The notes under the pieces: model-generated
The model's input: the letters and a program-made list of their open reading frames with translations, nothing else
Databases searched by the model: none
What the model was told of the DNA's origin: nothing
In this document: positions 40,301 through 47,221 of the stretch, piece after piece
Numbering within the stretch: position 1 is the first letter of the stretch
Layout of the letters: each line of letters opens with the position of its first letter
Program-made: the position numbers and the translations under genes
Assembly: GCF_016863435.1 (NCBI RefSeq)
Contig: NZ_BOOW01000060.1
Location: forward strand, 1 to 48,066
Direction: 5' to 3'
DNA from: Sinosporangium siamense
Lineage (GTDB): Bacteria > Actinomycetota > Actinomycetes > Streptosporangiales > Streptosporangiaceae
DNA length: 48,066 nt

Positions 40301-41535
40301 TGCGCCGGCTGGCCCGTCCAGGCCTTCGCCGCGTCGAGCAGCAGCCGGCCCGGTCGCCCCGCCTCGTAGTCGAGGGGATTGTTGCCCCAGTTCTGAAAGA
40401 TGGCATAGGCCATCAGGCCGTTCTGGATCACGCGGCGGCCGAACCGGTTGGTGTCGGTGCCGATCACCGCGTCGCGCATCCAGGCGCGCGACAGGTTCCA
40501 GTCGTCGGTCACCTCGTGGTCGTCGAACATCGTGAAGACCGGCACATTGGCGAGGGCGCGGCGCACTGCGTGCAGGCCGTTCTGGAAACTCGGCAGCTCA
40601 CCTGCCTCGGTGAGGAAGTGCACGAGCCGCTGCACGGCGGGCCCGCGCGTGTCGTTCGGCACCTCGCGCAGCCGGCCCGCCATCGCCTCGTCGTAGAGGG
40701 CGCGGCCCATCTGCGTCACATCGTGCGGGAACAGCGCGTCGAAGGTGGGGTGCGACTGCGGCCACAGGGTGGGGGACCAGGCCATCAGGTACATCGCGGT
40801 GAACTCGGCGAAGGAGAACAGGTGGTTCTTCGCCTCGTGGGAGGTCAGTTTCGCGGCGAGTGTGCTGTCCTGCCGCCGCCCGAGCGCCTTGCCGGCCGGT
40901 CCCGGGGTGCCGGGGACGGGGGCCTCGACTGGCAGCTTCAGCATGGTGACGACCTGCTGGATGCGGTGCATCACGACGTCGGCGACGTCGTCGGCGTAGA
41001 TCTGGTCACCGGTGAGGAGAAGCTGATGGGGGCGCTGCTTGGACGAATCGAGCGCCTGGCGGATGATCGCGTCCGCCATCGGCAGCATGTCCGTGCCCGG
41101 CCCGTGCGGTTTACGGCATGAGCCGTGCAGGAGCCGCAGCTTCGACAGGTCGCCCGGCAAGGTGACGAAACTCGGCAGCGCCGGACCGTTCTGGTACGTC
41201 AGAGCCGCCTTGGCCAGGTCGGCGCTCGTGGCCACGACCCCCGCGGACATGAGCGTCTGGCCGCCGCCGAAGCCCAGGTCGTAGGTGTAGACCGTGTCCT
41301 TGCGCAGTGGCGCCGAGGAGGCGGCGCGCAGGGCCAGCACGTGCACGTGGTCGGCGAGGCGCACGGTGGCACCGGTGACGGCGAACTGGTCGGCGCCGTC
41401 AAGCGAGCGGACCCGCAGCTCCACTTGGGAGCGGGCCTCCCGGAGCACCACGAACACCGTGACCGACTCCGCGTCCACCCGCCGCAACATCGGCCCGCAC
41501 AACACGAGGGGCAGTTCAAGGGGGTTGTTCGTCAC
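37348..41535 (-). CDS. Giant-operon protein 1: PhoD-like phosphatase with peptidoglycan-binding and unknown C-terminal regions
   Basis: A 1395-residue fusion. Residues 1-100 form the PhoD-type N-terminal beta domain. Residues about 130-580 are a PhoD-like metallophosphatase: GSCRKPHG (139), LTGDQIYADDVADVV (175), FDDHEVTDDWN (340) and LSGDVHYGF (565) supply metal ligands. Residues about 830-880 form a peptidoglycan-binding domain (LQADLAKLGFTLAGEPDGVFGMRTWWAVREFQGYA). The rest (1000-1395) is unassigned; FGYLDSINAYDNAVVSVGPCHWTAG near 1090 has an Asp-rich active-site look reminiscent of lysozyme-fold enzymes, but this is unproven. PhoD enzymes are normally Tat-exported; no Tat or Sec signal is present here. 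GTG 41535 follows GGAGG. First gene of the operon. Confidence 0.88.
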   Translation of the reverse strand: MTNNPLELPLVLCGPMLRRVDAESVTVFVVLREARSQVELRVRSLDGADQFAVTGATVRLADHVHVLALRAASSAPLRKDTVYTYDLGFGGGQTLMSAGVVATSADLAKAALTYQNGPALPSFVTLPGDLSKLRLLHGSCRKPHGPGTDMLPMADAIIRQALDSSKQRPHQLLLTGDQIYADDVADVVMHRIQQVVTMLKLPVEAPVPGTPGPAGKALGRRQDSTLAAKLTSHEAKNHLFSFAEFTAMYLMAWSPTLWPQSHPTFDALFPHDVTQMGRALYDEAMAGRLREVPNDTRGPAVQRLVHFLTEAGELPSFQNGLHAVRRALANVPVFTMFDDHEVTDDWNLSRAWMRDAVIGTDTNRFGRRVIQNGLMAYAIFQNWGNNPLDYEAGRPGRLLLDAAKAWTGQPAQDTEVAALVGLPSHIDNGVPRRSPGALDYHHRLRWDDYELIALDPRTYRVFRGGDHDAPSLIWGDAAYEKMMPGEGVGPGGVTVVISPAPVFGHNLVEWLQELTAPTPGMKRDNDFEAWSYDEPARHKLLSRLATRFPRPQGATVRHGHVVLLSGDVHYGFTARASLTGDKPFVSVTGEPATDPVSTTFVQLVASSLKNSGGKQRVALHPIGANAPYEEYAGWHNVGGGWFNAARLAGPFGMQAGVVPLTGRPAITPMYDDRVPVTPPDWTLRVFSVNHDDEPDSHSRAGDPVPVARLSGRRDLVLAEYGQAGMNFARHHEFWANGKRVVGHTNIGEVNFSAVDGGVRNVRHRLWYVLPGDVPVARPLTDTVTAVRTTQPAVPEPAPRPRYGGFTLRRGDRDAGPRRYGGAEVTSDVPPGEHVRDLQADLAKLGFTLAGEPDGVFGMRTWWAVREFQGYARMHNAAQETDRQPVPGERYSTRLRRFPVASANRYRGQVTGAACGRTRDALDFWLANRLRCPVVVEAWQTGDGQPRLHTPAAGERAENLWLPSDMRDPSAQVYVVDLTGRHELSGRAPDLPAHPELVILGDRQALPASGPGFAGPRSTPAEGHTWRPEGEVLPQHLLPLKGSTGRGPTLGELAADRDNTALPVAVREAAAATLSTFKVVRAVSEAVCFGYLDSINAYDNAVVSVGPCHWTAGPASRTDPTVPQGDRGEDRAGWYVDKGELWAYLAYLRTKDQTAVHNLIGRFGVGVDTVWDDPAIATEGQRKYECRPTLLDHEGTPRLLDNRAEEYDYFRTWHWFHRFAMAARLDPVFRRRMWHMTRQRLHDVLRSPWDTAASPQPGMPANGGRRPTVGEVFTSEKAVALIHRMHVKSPGTVIASGRAAGLLHEVFTFARTGHESHFDAAPGAWNSQAEARLVFALTEVLGDDDGLPEVRSWPTWPEATGGPHGYTLTIPQADRRLSETRGSFRLDTTDLPREGL

Positions 41536-41780
41536 GTTTCCTCCGCATGCGCTCCACGTACATCGGGGGAATCGTGTGTTGGGTGCTTAGGTGTGCTCAG
41601 CCGGCTTGTGATCCGGTGTGGCCGCAGCCCGTGGGCACCTGGGAGATCCCGCCCGCCGGCGAACAGTGATCATCCGGTTCGCTGCCGCGAGCTTCGCTTG
41701 CGCGACTTGGAAGTGACTTGGAGATCACTTGTGCAGGGGCATTTCGCCTATGCCGGGCGGCTGTGCGTTACTTTTTGATC
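41536..41780. promoter_or_regulatory. Divergent promoter region of the giant operon
   Basis: 245 bases between the first giant gene (minus) and a small membrane-protein gene (plus). The only notable element is the 11-bp repeat at 41705-41731. No clear sigma-70 -35/-10 pair can be picked out, so an alternative sigma factor or activator may be needed. Confidence 0.4.
41705..41731. repeat. Three 11-bp-phased ACTTG repeats
   Basis: ACTTGGAAGTG, ACTTGGAGATC and ACTTGTGCAGG start at 41705, 41716 and 41727, exactly 11 bases apart, so they face the same side of the helix. An overlapping perfect inverted repeat AAGTGA / TCACTT (41711-41716, 41725-41730) is also present. Likely a regulator site for the membrane-protein gene, and perhaps for the giant operon. 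Confidence 0.5.
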
Positions 41781-42353
41781 ATGGCCTTGAAGACTCGGGA
41801 TACGACCCCTGTCATGTGGGTCGTCATCGCCCTGCTTGTCGGCGGCGCGGTGACATTGGCAGCCGTCACGATCTACAAGTCGGTTGCCCCCGGCATCATG
41901 TGGCTCTTCGACCCGGTGGTCATCTTCGGGTGGTTCGGGCTTTTCCTGGCGTGGTTCGCCGCGATGATCGTGGCGGGACTCCACCGTTTCCCCTCGTGGG
42001 CCGCCGCCGCACCGCCGCTCATCGGAGTGGCGGCGGGATTGATCGCCTTCACCTCGCTTCCCACGAAGGCCGGGGTCGAGATGTGGGAGTCCGAGTTGCG
42101 AAGTCACGCCGTCGCGGTCGCCGACGGGAAGGTCGCCGACGGAGAGCACCGGATCGGCCCCTTCACCCTGGACAGCGCCGTCAAACTGCCGAACGGCGCC
42201 GCCTTCACCTTCGACATGAGCGGCTGGATCTTCGAGAGCTACGGCATGGCCTACCTCCCCCGGGAAGGGGGCGACGCGTCGAAGGAACTCTCAGAGAAGT
42301 TCACCGAGTTCGAGCACATCGGCGGACCTTGGTACTGGGTGAGGAGCGCCTGA
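41781..42353 (+). CDS. Small membrane protein of unknown function
   Basis: A 190-residue protein with three predicted membrane spans in the first 100 residues (MWVVIALLVGGAVTLAAVTIY, MWLFDPVVIFGWFGLFLAWFAAMIVAGL, AAAAPPLIGVAAGLIAF) and a hydrophilic C-terminal domain (WESELRSHAVAVADGKV, GPFTLDSAVKLPNGAAFTF, FEHIGGPWYWVRSA) probably outside the membrane. No family is recognised. ATG 41781 lacks an obvious ribosome site; GTG 41763 in frame is an alternative. It diverges from the giant operon and may share its regulatory region. Confidence 0.75.
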   Translation: MALKTRDTTPVMWVVIALLVGGAVTLAAVTIYKSVAPGIMWLFDPVVIFGWFGLFLAWFAAMIVAGLHRFPSWAAAAPPLIGVAAGLIAFTSLPTKAGVEMWESELRSHAVAVADGKVADGEHRIGPFTLDSAVKLPNGAAFTFDMSGWIFESYGMAYLPREGGDASKELSEKFTEFEHIGGPWYWVRSA

Positions 42354-42615
42354 GCGCGCTCCCGCTCAGATCGGCTCGACGACCAGATCGGACGGCAGTC
42401 CCCCCGAGGACGTCGAGTGTCGCGGTCCTGCCTTCCCTGATCGTGACCGTGCCCTAGGCGGTGCCCGCGACGAAGGGGAAGCGCCTGGCCCGTTGGCCGA
42501 CGCGCGGCCGCTGACCGGGCGCTGCTGGTGAAGGTTGCGTTCTTCGCCGGGCTTGGCGTCACCGTACATTCGTGTGGGGAGACGCCTCTCTCGTCGTGAT
42601 TTTTCCGGGGGATTC

Positions 42616-42639
42616 AACAACTTCGCCATCGGGTGCGTC
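42616..42639 (+). promoter_or_regulatory. Candidate ECF-type promoter of sigma-factor gene
   Basis: AAC (42616-42618, in TTCAACAACTT) and CGTC (42636-42639, in TGCGTCTTG), 17 bases apart, about 35 bases before the sigma-gene start. AAC/CGTC is the usual ECF core, which would make the sigma factor autoregulated. The rest of the 319-bp gap 42354-42672 shows no gene. Confidence 0.5.
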
Positions 42640-42672
42640 TTGGGGACGTGAACTCACGAGAGGCGAAGACAG

Positions 42673-43173
42673 GTGGAGGATGACAGCCGTTTTGCGGACT
42701 TCGTCGCTGAGCGGGCCGATGCGCTGCTGCGCTACGGCTATGTGCTCAGCGGCGATCCGCACGACGCCGCCGACCTGACGCAGGAGGCGCTGATCCGGCT
42801 CCACCGTGCGTGGCCGCGGGTGCGCCGCAAGCACAACCCGGAGAGTTATGTACGGATGACCATGGCTCGGCTGCACGTCAGCGTCTGGCGTCTGCGGCGG
42901 CGAGAGCGGCTCGTCTGGGAGTTGCCGGAGGTGCCGCATCGGGACGCGTTGCCGTCCGAGGCCGAGCAGGGGCTCTGGGATCTGCTGAAACGGCTGCCGC
43001 GTAAACAGAGGGCCGTGCTTGTCCTGCGCTACTACGAGCAGCTCACCGACGACGAGATCGCGGGAGTGCTCGGCATCTCCTCGGGGACCGTGCGCAGCCA
43101 CGCGTCCCTGGGGCTCGGCAAACTCCGCTCCGCCGTACCTCGCCCCCAAACCGCGAAAGGGCGTGCAAGATGA
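42673..43173 (+). CDS. SigE-family ECF sigma factor
   Basis: A 166-residue ECF sigma factor. Region 2 is at residues about 8-75 (FVAERADALLRYGYVLSGDPHDAADLTQEALIRLHRAW), region 4 at about 110-160 (LLKRLPRKQRAVLVLRYYEQLTDDEIAGVLGISSGTVRSHASLGLGKLR). The motif RYYEQLTDDEIAGVLGIS...VRSH is typical of the actinobacterial SigE family (TIGR02983-type, unrelated to stress SigE). GTG 42673 is used. Its stop overlaps the start of the next gene (ATGA), so the neighbour is probably its regulator. Confidence 0.92.
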   Translation: MEDDSRFADFVAERADALLRYGYVLSGDPHDAADLTQEALIRLHRAWPRVRRKHNPESYVRMTMARLHVSVWRLRRRERLVWELPEVPHRDALPSEAEQGLWDLLKRLPRKQRAVLVLRYYEQLTDDEIAGVLGISSGTVRSHASLGLGKLRSAVPRPQTAKGRAR

Positions 43174-44444
43174 CCGACGATGTGGAGGCGGGCCTGCGCA
43201 GTGTGCTGATGCGCGCCGCGGAGCAGGCGCCGCAGGCGCCAGGAGAGTTGTCGACCCGGCTCGTGACGGTTTCGCGGCGCCGGCGCAGAGCCCGCTTGTC
43301 GGGCCTCGCCGCGGTCGCCGCAGCCGTTGTGGCGGTCGGCGGAGTAGGGGTGACGTGGGGCGTGGCGGCACAGCCTGCTCCGTCGCCGTTGGGGCAGGCC
43401 ACCACGGCGGCGAGTGTGGAGGCGACATCCCCGGTTTCCCCGGTTGAGGAGATCGCCGGGCCGTCGGGTGACCTTATAGAGAAGGTCTGGCCGCAGGCAG
43501 TGCGGACGGTGCCCAAGGATCTTCCGGGTGGGGAGAAGATCCGGCCGGTGGAGTTCATCGACGACGACACACTGCTTGTGACGACCTGGGGGAGCTTCGA
43601 ACGGACCAACGCTCTCTACGCCTACGACCTCGGCTCCGCCGCCCTGCGCAAGATCGCCGACGTGCCGACGCCGGAGGGGACCGTGGGATTCGCCACGGAC
43701 TTCACCATCGGTGCCGAGCACGTGGTCTGGTGGTCGCAGCGCCGGACCGGGGACATCGATCTGTGGGCTGCACCGCTGGGCGGGGGAGAGGCCAAGCGCG
43801 TCGCGGTTCACAACAACGGCAAGGGAGTCGAGGACGACGGGGTCGGGATCGAGCCGCCTTCTGTGACAGGGGACGGGAGAATCGTCTTCTCCTATTCGAT
43901 GCAGGCCGGCGTCTTCACGGTTCCCCTCGGGGGCGGAACCGTGGAACCGCTTGCCGGTGGAGAAGGCCTTTACCTCCTGCGATGGCCGTGGATCGGTTCT
44001 GTGGAAGTCGAACGGCATGCCCATCCGGACACACCGAGCTTCGGCGAACTCGTCAATATGGAGACCGGGGAGAAGCGCACAGCCGTCGTGCATCCGGGGG
44101 AGCGGGAGGTGCGGTGTGGATTGACCGTCTGTACGGGGCTTAAAAGTGATGGCAAGGCGTTCTACCGGCTCCGTGACGGCTCGCAGGAGAAGGAAGGGGG
44201 CTTGAGAATGTCGCCGGGAGGCCTGGCATATGACCGTTTCCTCATCGCGACCGGGCGGGGTTCTGCGGGGGCGATGCGGGTCTTCCTGCAGGACCTGGCC
44301 ACCGGCACATCCGCCGATCTTGGAATTGAGCCTGACAAGGACGGCAGCATCGGCTACCCGGCCATCGGAGCGCATACCGGCCGGCTTTACTCCTACGAAG
44401 TAAAGGACAAGTTGGTGCTGGTGGATTTCGGCAAGATCTCCTAA
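43170..44444 (+). CDS. Membrane-anchored partner of SigE-family sigma factor
   Basis: A 424-residue protein. The N-terminal 42 residues are cytoplasmic (DDVEAGLRSVLMRAAEQAPQAPGELSTRLV), then a single membrane span (residues about 43-66, LSGLAAVAAAVVAVGGVGVTWGVA) and an extracytoplasmic domain with repeated beta-strand pairs ending in GG or LG (YDLGSAALRKIADVP, LWAAPLGGGEAKRVAVH, FTVPLGGGTVEPLAGG), suggesting a beta-propeller. It lacks the HxxxCxxC zinc motif of ZAS anti-sigma factors. Given the ATGA overlap it is likely an anti-sigma or sensor that holds the sigma factor at the membrane. Confidence 0.8.
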   Translation: MTDDVEAGLRSVLMRAAEQAPQAPGELSTRLVTVSRRRRRARLSGLAAVAAAVVAVGGVGVTWGVAAQPAPSPLGQATTAASVEATSPVSPVEEIAGPSGDLIEKVWPQAVRTVPKDLPGGEKIRPVEFIDDDTLLVTTWGSFERTNALYAYDLGSAALRKIADVPTPEGTVGFATDFTIGAEHVVWWSQRRTGDIDLWAAPLGGGEAKRVAVHNNGKGVEDDGVGIEPPSVTGDGRIVFSYSMQAGVFTVPLGGGTVEPLAGGEGLYLLRWPWIGSVEVERHAHPDTPSFGELVNMETGEKRTAVVHPGEREVRCGLTVCTGLKSDGKAFYRLRDGSQEKEGGLRMSPGGLAYDRFLIATGRGSAGAMRVFLQDLATGTSADLGIEPDKDGSIGYPAIGAHTGRLYSYEVKDKLVLVDFGKIS

Positions 44445-44482
44445 GCGCGGCGGCTTAAGGAGCGTCTCGGCGGTGAATGGCG

Positions 44483-44534
44483 TCTCCGTCGTGTGGAACG
44501 AGCGGTGTCCCCCCGCTTTTCCGCACGACGGAGA
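44483..44534. terminator. Bidirectional terminator between convergent genes
   Basis: A 16-bp stem with one G-T-type mismatch (44483-44498 with 44519-44534), with an inner AGCGG/CCGCT pairing in the loop and an outer GGTGAAT/ATTCACC extension (44473-44479 / 44534-44540 region). It sits between the stops of the sigma partner (44444) and the exporter (44561). Confidence 0.8.
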
Positions 44535-44560
44535 TTCACCGGCCAATTCCTACGGACTCG

Positions 44561-46027
44561 TCACCCACGCGGTTTCTTGCGCACGAAGGCCACCACCACA
44601 AGTGTGGCCACCGCCACGACGCCGAGGCCCGCGCCGAACGCGGCCCGCATTCCCTCGGCCACGGCCTGCGGTCCGGCGCCGGGCTTCACCAGGGCGTACA
44701 CCGCCGACAGAATCGCCACTCCGAGTGAGGCGCCGGTCAGGTTCAACGCCTGAAGCACGCCGGACGCCACACCCGATTCGGCGGGATCGACCCCGGTCAT
44801 GACCACGACGTTGAACGGCACGATCACCAGCCCCAGGCCGACCCCGGTCAGTAACACCGGGCCGAAAACGCCGTCGGCATAGCCGGTCTCCGCGGAAAGC
44901 CGCGTCAGCCATCCGGTCGCCGCCGCGAGCGCCGCCAGTCCGCCGAGGCCGACAGGCCCGGCGCCGAACCGGCCCACCAGCCTCGACGCGTACTGCGCGG
45001 CCACCAGCATGCCGATCGCCATCGGCAGGAAGGCAGCTCCCGCGGCGAGAGGACTGAACCCCATGACCTCCTGGAGAAACTGGACCAGCAGAAACTGCAT
45101 GCTCAAGGTCACCATGGGGACCAGCAGCATGATGGCGAACGCCGCCGCCCTGGTCCGGTCGGCGAACAGGCGCAGCGGCAGGATCGGTTGCCGGACCCGC
45201 CTTTCCAGCCACACAAATGCGATGAGCAGCACCACCCCCACGGCCAAGGCCGGGACTCCGTCTTCCCACCCGTGGTCGGCGGCCCGCACCAGCCCGAAAG
45301 TGAGAGCGGTCAGCCCAGCCACCGACGCCACCGCCCCCACGAGGTCGAAGGAGCCGGAATCGGCTGCGGATTCCTCGACGTACCTGGGGGTGAGAAACAG
45401 GACGACCAGGCCGATGGGCACGTTGATGAGCAGCGCCCACCGCCAGGACAACGCCGTGGTGATGACACCGCCGAGCACCAGGCCGAGCGTCATCGCCGAC
45501 GCGGTGACCGATGAATAGACACCGAGCGCCTTCGCCTGGAGCACGCCGCGGAAGTTGGTGACGAGCAGAGCCAGCGTGCTCGGCCCCGCCAGCGCGGCCC
45601 CGACCCCTTGCAAAGCTCTTGCGAGAACCAGTATTTCTGCCGTCATCGCGAGCCCGCCGACGAGCGAGGCGGCGGTGAAGAGCGACATTCCGGCGAGGAA
45701 AACCTTCCGTTTCCCGAGTAGGTCACCTGCTCTTCCGCCGAGGAGTAGCAGCCCGCCGAAGGCGAGCAGGAACGCGGTGGTGACCCAGGACAGGCCGGTG
45801 GGGGAGAAGCCGAGGCCCTCTCTGATCTCGGGGAGAGCGACGTTCACGATCGTGCTGTCCAGCATGAGGGTCAGCTCACAGGACACGATCATCGCGAGAA
45901 CCAGCCGTGACCTGCGATCGAGACGGGCGGGGGGTGGCTCGGCGGCAGAGCGGTCCGCCGGTATGGGCTGCTTGGCCGGCGCAGATGGTTGCGAGCTCGG
46001 CGGACTCGATCTTGGGGGATTCGACAC
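44561..46027 (-). CDS. MFS exporter, EmrB/QacA (DHA2) family
   Basis: A 488-residue drug:H+ antiporter with about 14 membrane spans. Motifs: ELTLMLDSTIVNVALPEI in helix 1, LLGGRAGDLLGKRKVFLAGM (motif A) after helix 2, RALQGVGAALAGPSTLALL and GLVLGGVITTALSWRWALLINVPIG (motif C/WRW), all typical of DHA2 transporters. A 40-residue Pro/Ser-rich N-terminus precedes helix 1. The GTG start at 46027 follows GGGAGGG. It diverges from the TetR gene across a perfect inverted repeat, so it is very likely repressed by that regulator. The substrate is unknown (hydrophobic drugs or a natural product). Confidence 0.92.
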   Translation of the reverse strand: MSNPPRSSPPSSQPSAPAKQPIPADRSAAEPPPARLDRRSRLVLAMIVSCELTLMLDSTIVNVALPEIREGLGFSPTGLSWVTTAFLLAFGGLLLLGGRAGDLLGKRKVFLAGMSLFTAASLVGGLAMTAEILVLARALQGVGAALAGPSTLALLVTNFRGVLQAKALGVYSSVTASAMTLGLVLGGVITTALSWRWALLINVPIGLVVLFLTPRYVEESAADSGSFDLVGAVASVAGLTALTFGLVRAADHGWEDGVPALAVGVVLLIAFVWLERRVRQPILPLRLFADRTRAAAFAIMLLVPMVTLSMQFLLVQFLQEVMGFSPLAAGAAFLPMAIGMLVAAQYASRLVGRFGAGPVGLGGLAALAAATGWLTRLSAETGYADGVFGPVLLTGVGLGLVIVPFNVVVMTGVDPAESGVASGVLQALNLTGASLGVAILSAVYALVKPGAGPQAVAEGMRAAFGAGLGVVAVATLVVVAFVRKKPRG

Positions 46028-46045
46028 GACCCTCCCTGAATTAAG

Positions 46046-46093
46046 GAACTAGTTGGTCTACTAATGATTCGTTTATAGTAGACCAACTAGTTC
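46046..46093. promoter_or_regulatory. Operator: perfect 18-bp inverted repeat
   Basis: GAACTAGTTGGTCTACTA (46046-46063) and its exact complement (46076-46093), spacer 12 bases. Each arm carries its own AACTAGTT palindrome. It lies 19 bases from the exporter start and 33 bases from the TetR start, in the shared promoter. The size suggests two TetR dimers. Confidence 0.85.
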
Positions 46094-46125
46094 AGTAAGC
46101 GTCTAGAGGGCCGTCCAGGGGACTT

Positions 46126-46710
46126 ATGAGCGACTCACCGCATCCGCCGACCCGAAGGCGTGGCGAAGCCCTGCGCCGGGCCATCTTCGACGCGGTCGTC
46201 GAACAGCTCGGCACAGTCGGCTACGCGAAACTCAGCACCAACAGCGTCGCCGCGGCGGCCGGCACCGGCAAAGCCGCCCTCTATCGCCGTTGGAGCAACA
46301 AGGAAGAGCTGGTCAGAGAGGCTCTGAAGGACCTGCTTCCGCCCCCGCCCGAGATCGAGCCCGGCACCCCGCTCCGCGAGGGGCTGCTGGAGCTCCTCCG
46401 CTATCTCAACCAAACCCTGTTCGACTCCAAGGGCGCCGCGTTTCAGGCGGTGGCGGCAGCGGGCGGCGGGGAGACGGAGAAACTCCGGGTGCTGTTCCAC
46501 GAGACGGTCACCGTCCCGTGCCAGGAACGCATCGCCGAGCTGGTGCGACGGCACGCCTCGGTGCCTGAGTCGCAGGAGAGGCTGATCGTGATGACGGGCC
46601 CCGCGATGCTTATGTACCACTGCCTCAGCGGGCAGCCCAAGAGCACGGATCACCAGGTGGAGAACATCGTCGACGAACTGCTCTTGCCATATCTGCGGGA
46701 GCGATCGTGA
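46126..46710 (+). CDS. TetR-family repressor of the divergent exporter
   Basis: A 194-residue TetR protein. The HTH is at residues about 14-60 (ALRRAIFDAVVEQLGTVGYAKLSTNSVAAAAGTGKAALYRRWSNKEELV); the C-terminal helices resemble the TetR_C_16-type domain (SQERLIVMTGPAMLMYHCLSG). ATG 46126 lies after GGGGACTT. It is divergent from the DHA2 exporter with a strong operator between them, the standard exporter-repressor arrangement in which the exported compound or an analogue releases repression. Confidence 0.92.
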   Translation: MSDSPHPPTRRRGEALRRAIFDAVVEQLGTVGYAKLSTNSVAAAAGTGKAALYRRWSNKEELVREALKDLLPPPPEIEPGTPLREGLLELLRYLNQTLFDSKGAAFQAVAAAGGGETEKLRVLFHETVTVPCQERIAELVRRHASVPESQERLIVMTGPAMLMYHCLSGQPKSTDHQVENIVDELLLPYLRERS

Positions 46711-46733
46711 ACTCGGCTGGGTGCCCTGGGCAG

Positions 46734-46752
46734 GCGTCCTTTAGAAGGGCGC
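46734..46752 (+). terminator. Weak hairpin after TetR gene
   Basis: GCGTCCTT / AAGGGCGC (46734-46741 and 46745-46752) with one G-T pair and a TAG loop, 24 bases after the TetR stop. Possible terminator. Confidence 0.35.
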
Positions 46753-46860
46753 TCGCCTCGGTGGGCTTGATCGGCGCCTGACGGACTCGCGCTTCGCGCT
46801 CAACCTGACCTCACCTCGGTGGAGGCGGCACGTGCGGCATTCAGCGGGTCGCGGCGCGGC

Positions 46861-46906
46861 TCAGAGTGGAGCGCCGGCGTGGTTCAGAGTGGAGTGCCGG
46901 CGTGGT
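46861..46906. repeat. Tandem 23-bp duplication at a gene 3' end
   Basis: TCAGAGTGGAGCGCCGGCGTGGT-type unit repeated at 46861-46883 and 46884-46906 with one mismatch. The second copy encodes the end (HAGTPL) and stop of the small membrane gene below; the first lies just beyond its stop. Confidence 0.85.
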
Positions 46907-47117
46907 GAGGCCCCGTCGCGGGGGTGTCGCGTGGGCGCCGGAGCATGAGCGCCGTCTTGTGCAGTGCCCAGGACATGAGGATGATCCCGAACGCCCCCTG
47001 GGCCAGCCGGGCCACCGCTGTGCTGTCGACCGCGGCGAAGACCACCACACCCAGCCATAGGAAACCGAAGCCACCGACTAGGGCGATCGCCGCCCAATTC
47101 AACCCCCGCTGCCACAT
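46884..47117 (-). CDS. Small two-helix membrane protein
   Basis: A 77-residue protein with two hydrophobic segments (WAAIALVGGFGFLWLGVVVFAA, residues about 8-29; LAQGAFGIILMSWALHKTALML, about 38-59) and a basic C-terminus. No family is recognised. There is no ribosome site before ATG 47117, but TAACACT about ten bases upstream could be a -10 element giving a leaderless transcript. Frame and composition are plausible; it could still be spurious. Confidence 0.5.
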   Translation of the reverse strand: MWQRGLNWAAIALVGGFGFLWLGVVVFAAVDSTAVARLAQGAFGIILMSWALHKTALMLRRPRDTPATGPHHAGTPL

Positions 47118-47221
47118 GTGTGCAGTGTTACAGATCTTGTTTCAAGCGCAGGTCAACTGCGTTCCCGCCCCCATTGACCGCACCGGCTCCACCCCTCCCC
47201 GGCGCCGGTGCGGCCCCCCTG

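Noticed and set aside
22967-41535. Giant operon considered as a polyketide or peptide synthetase cluster
   Set aside because: No ketosynthase, acyl-carrier, condensation or adenylation motifs are present.
22967-41535. Giant operon considered as a contractile injection or phage tail cluster
   Set aside because: No sheath, tube, baseplate or AAA+ ATPase protein is visible in the window; only an indirect link is possible.
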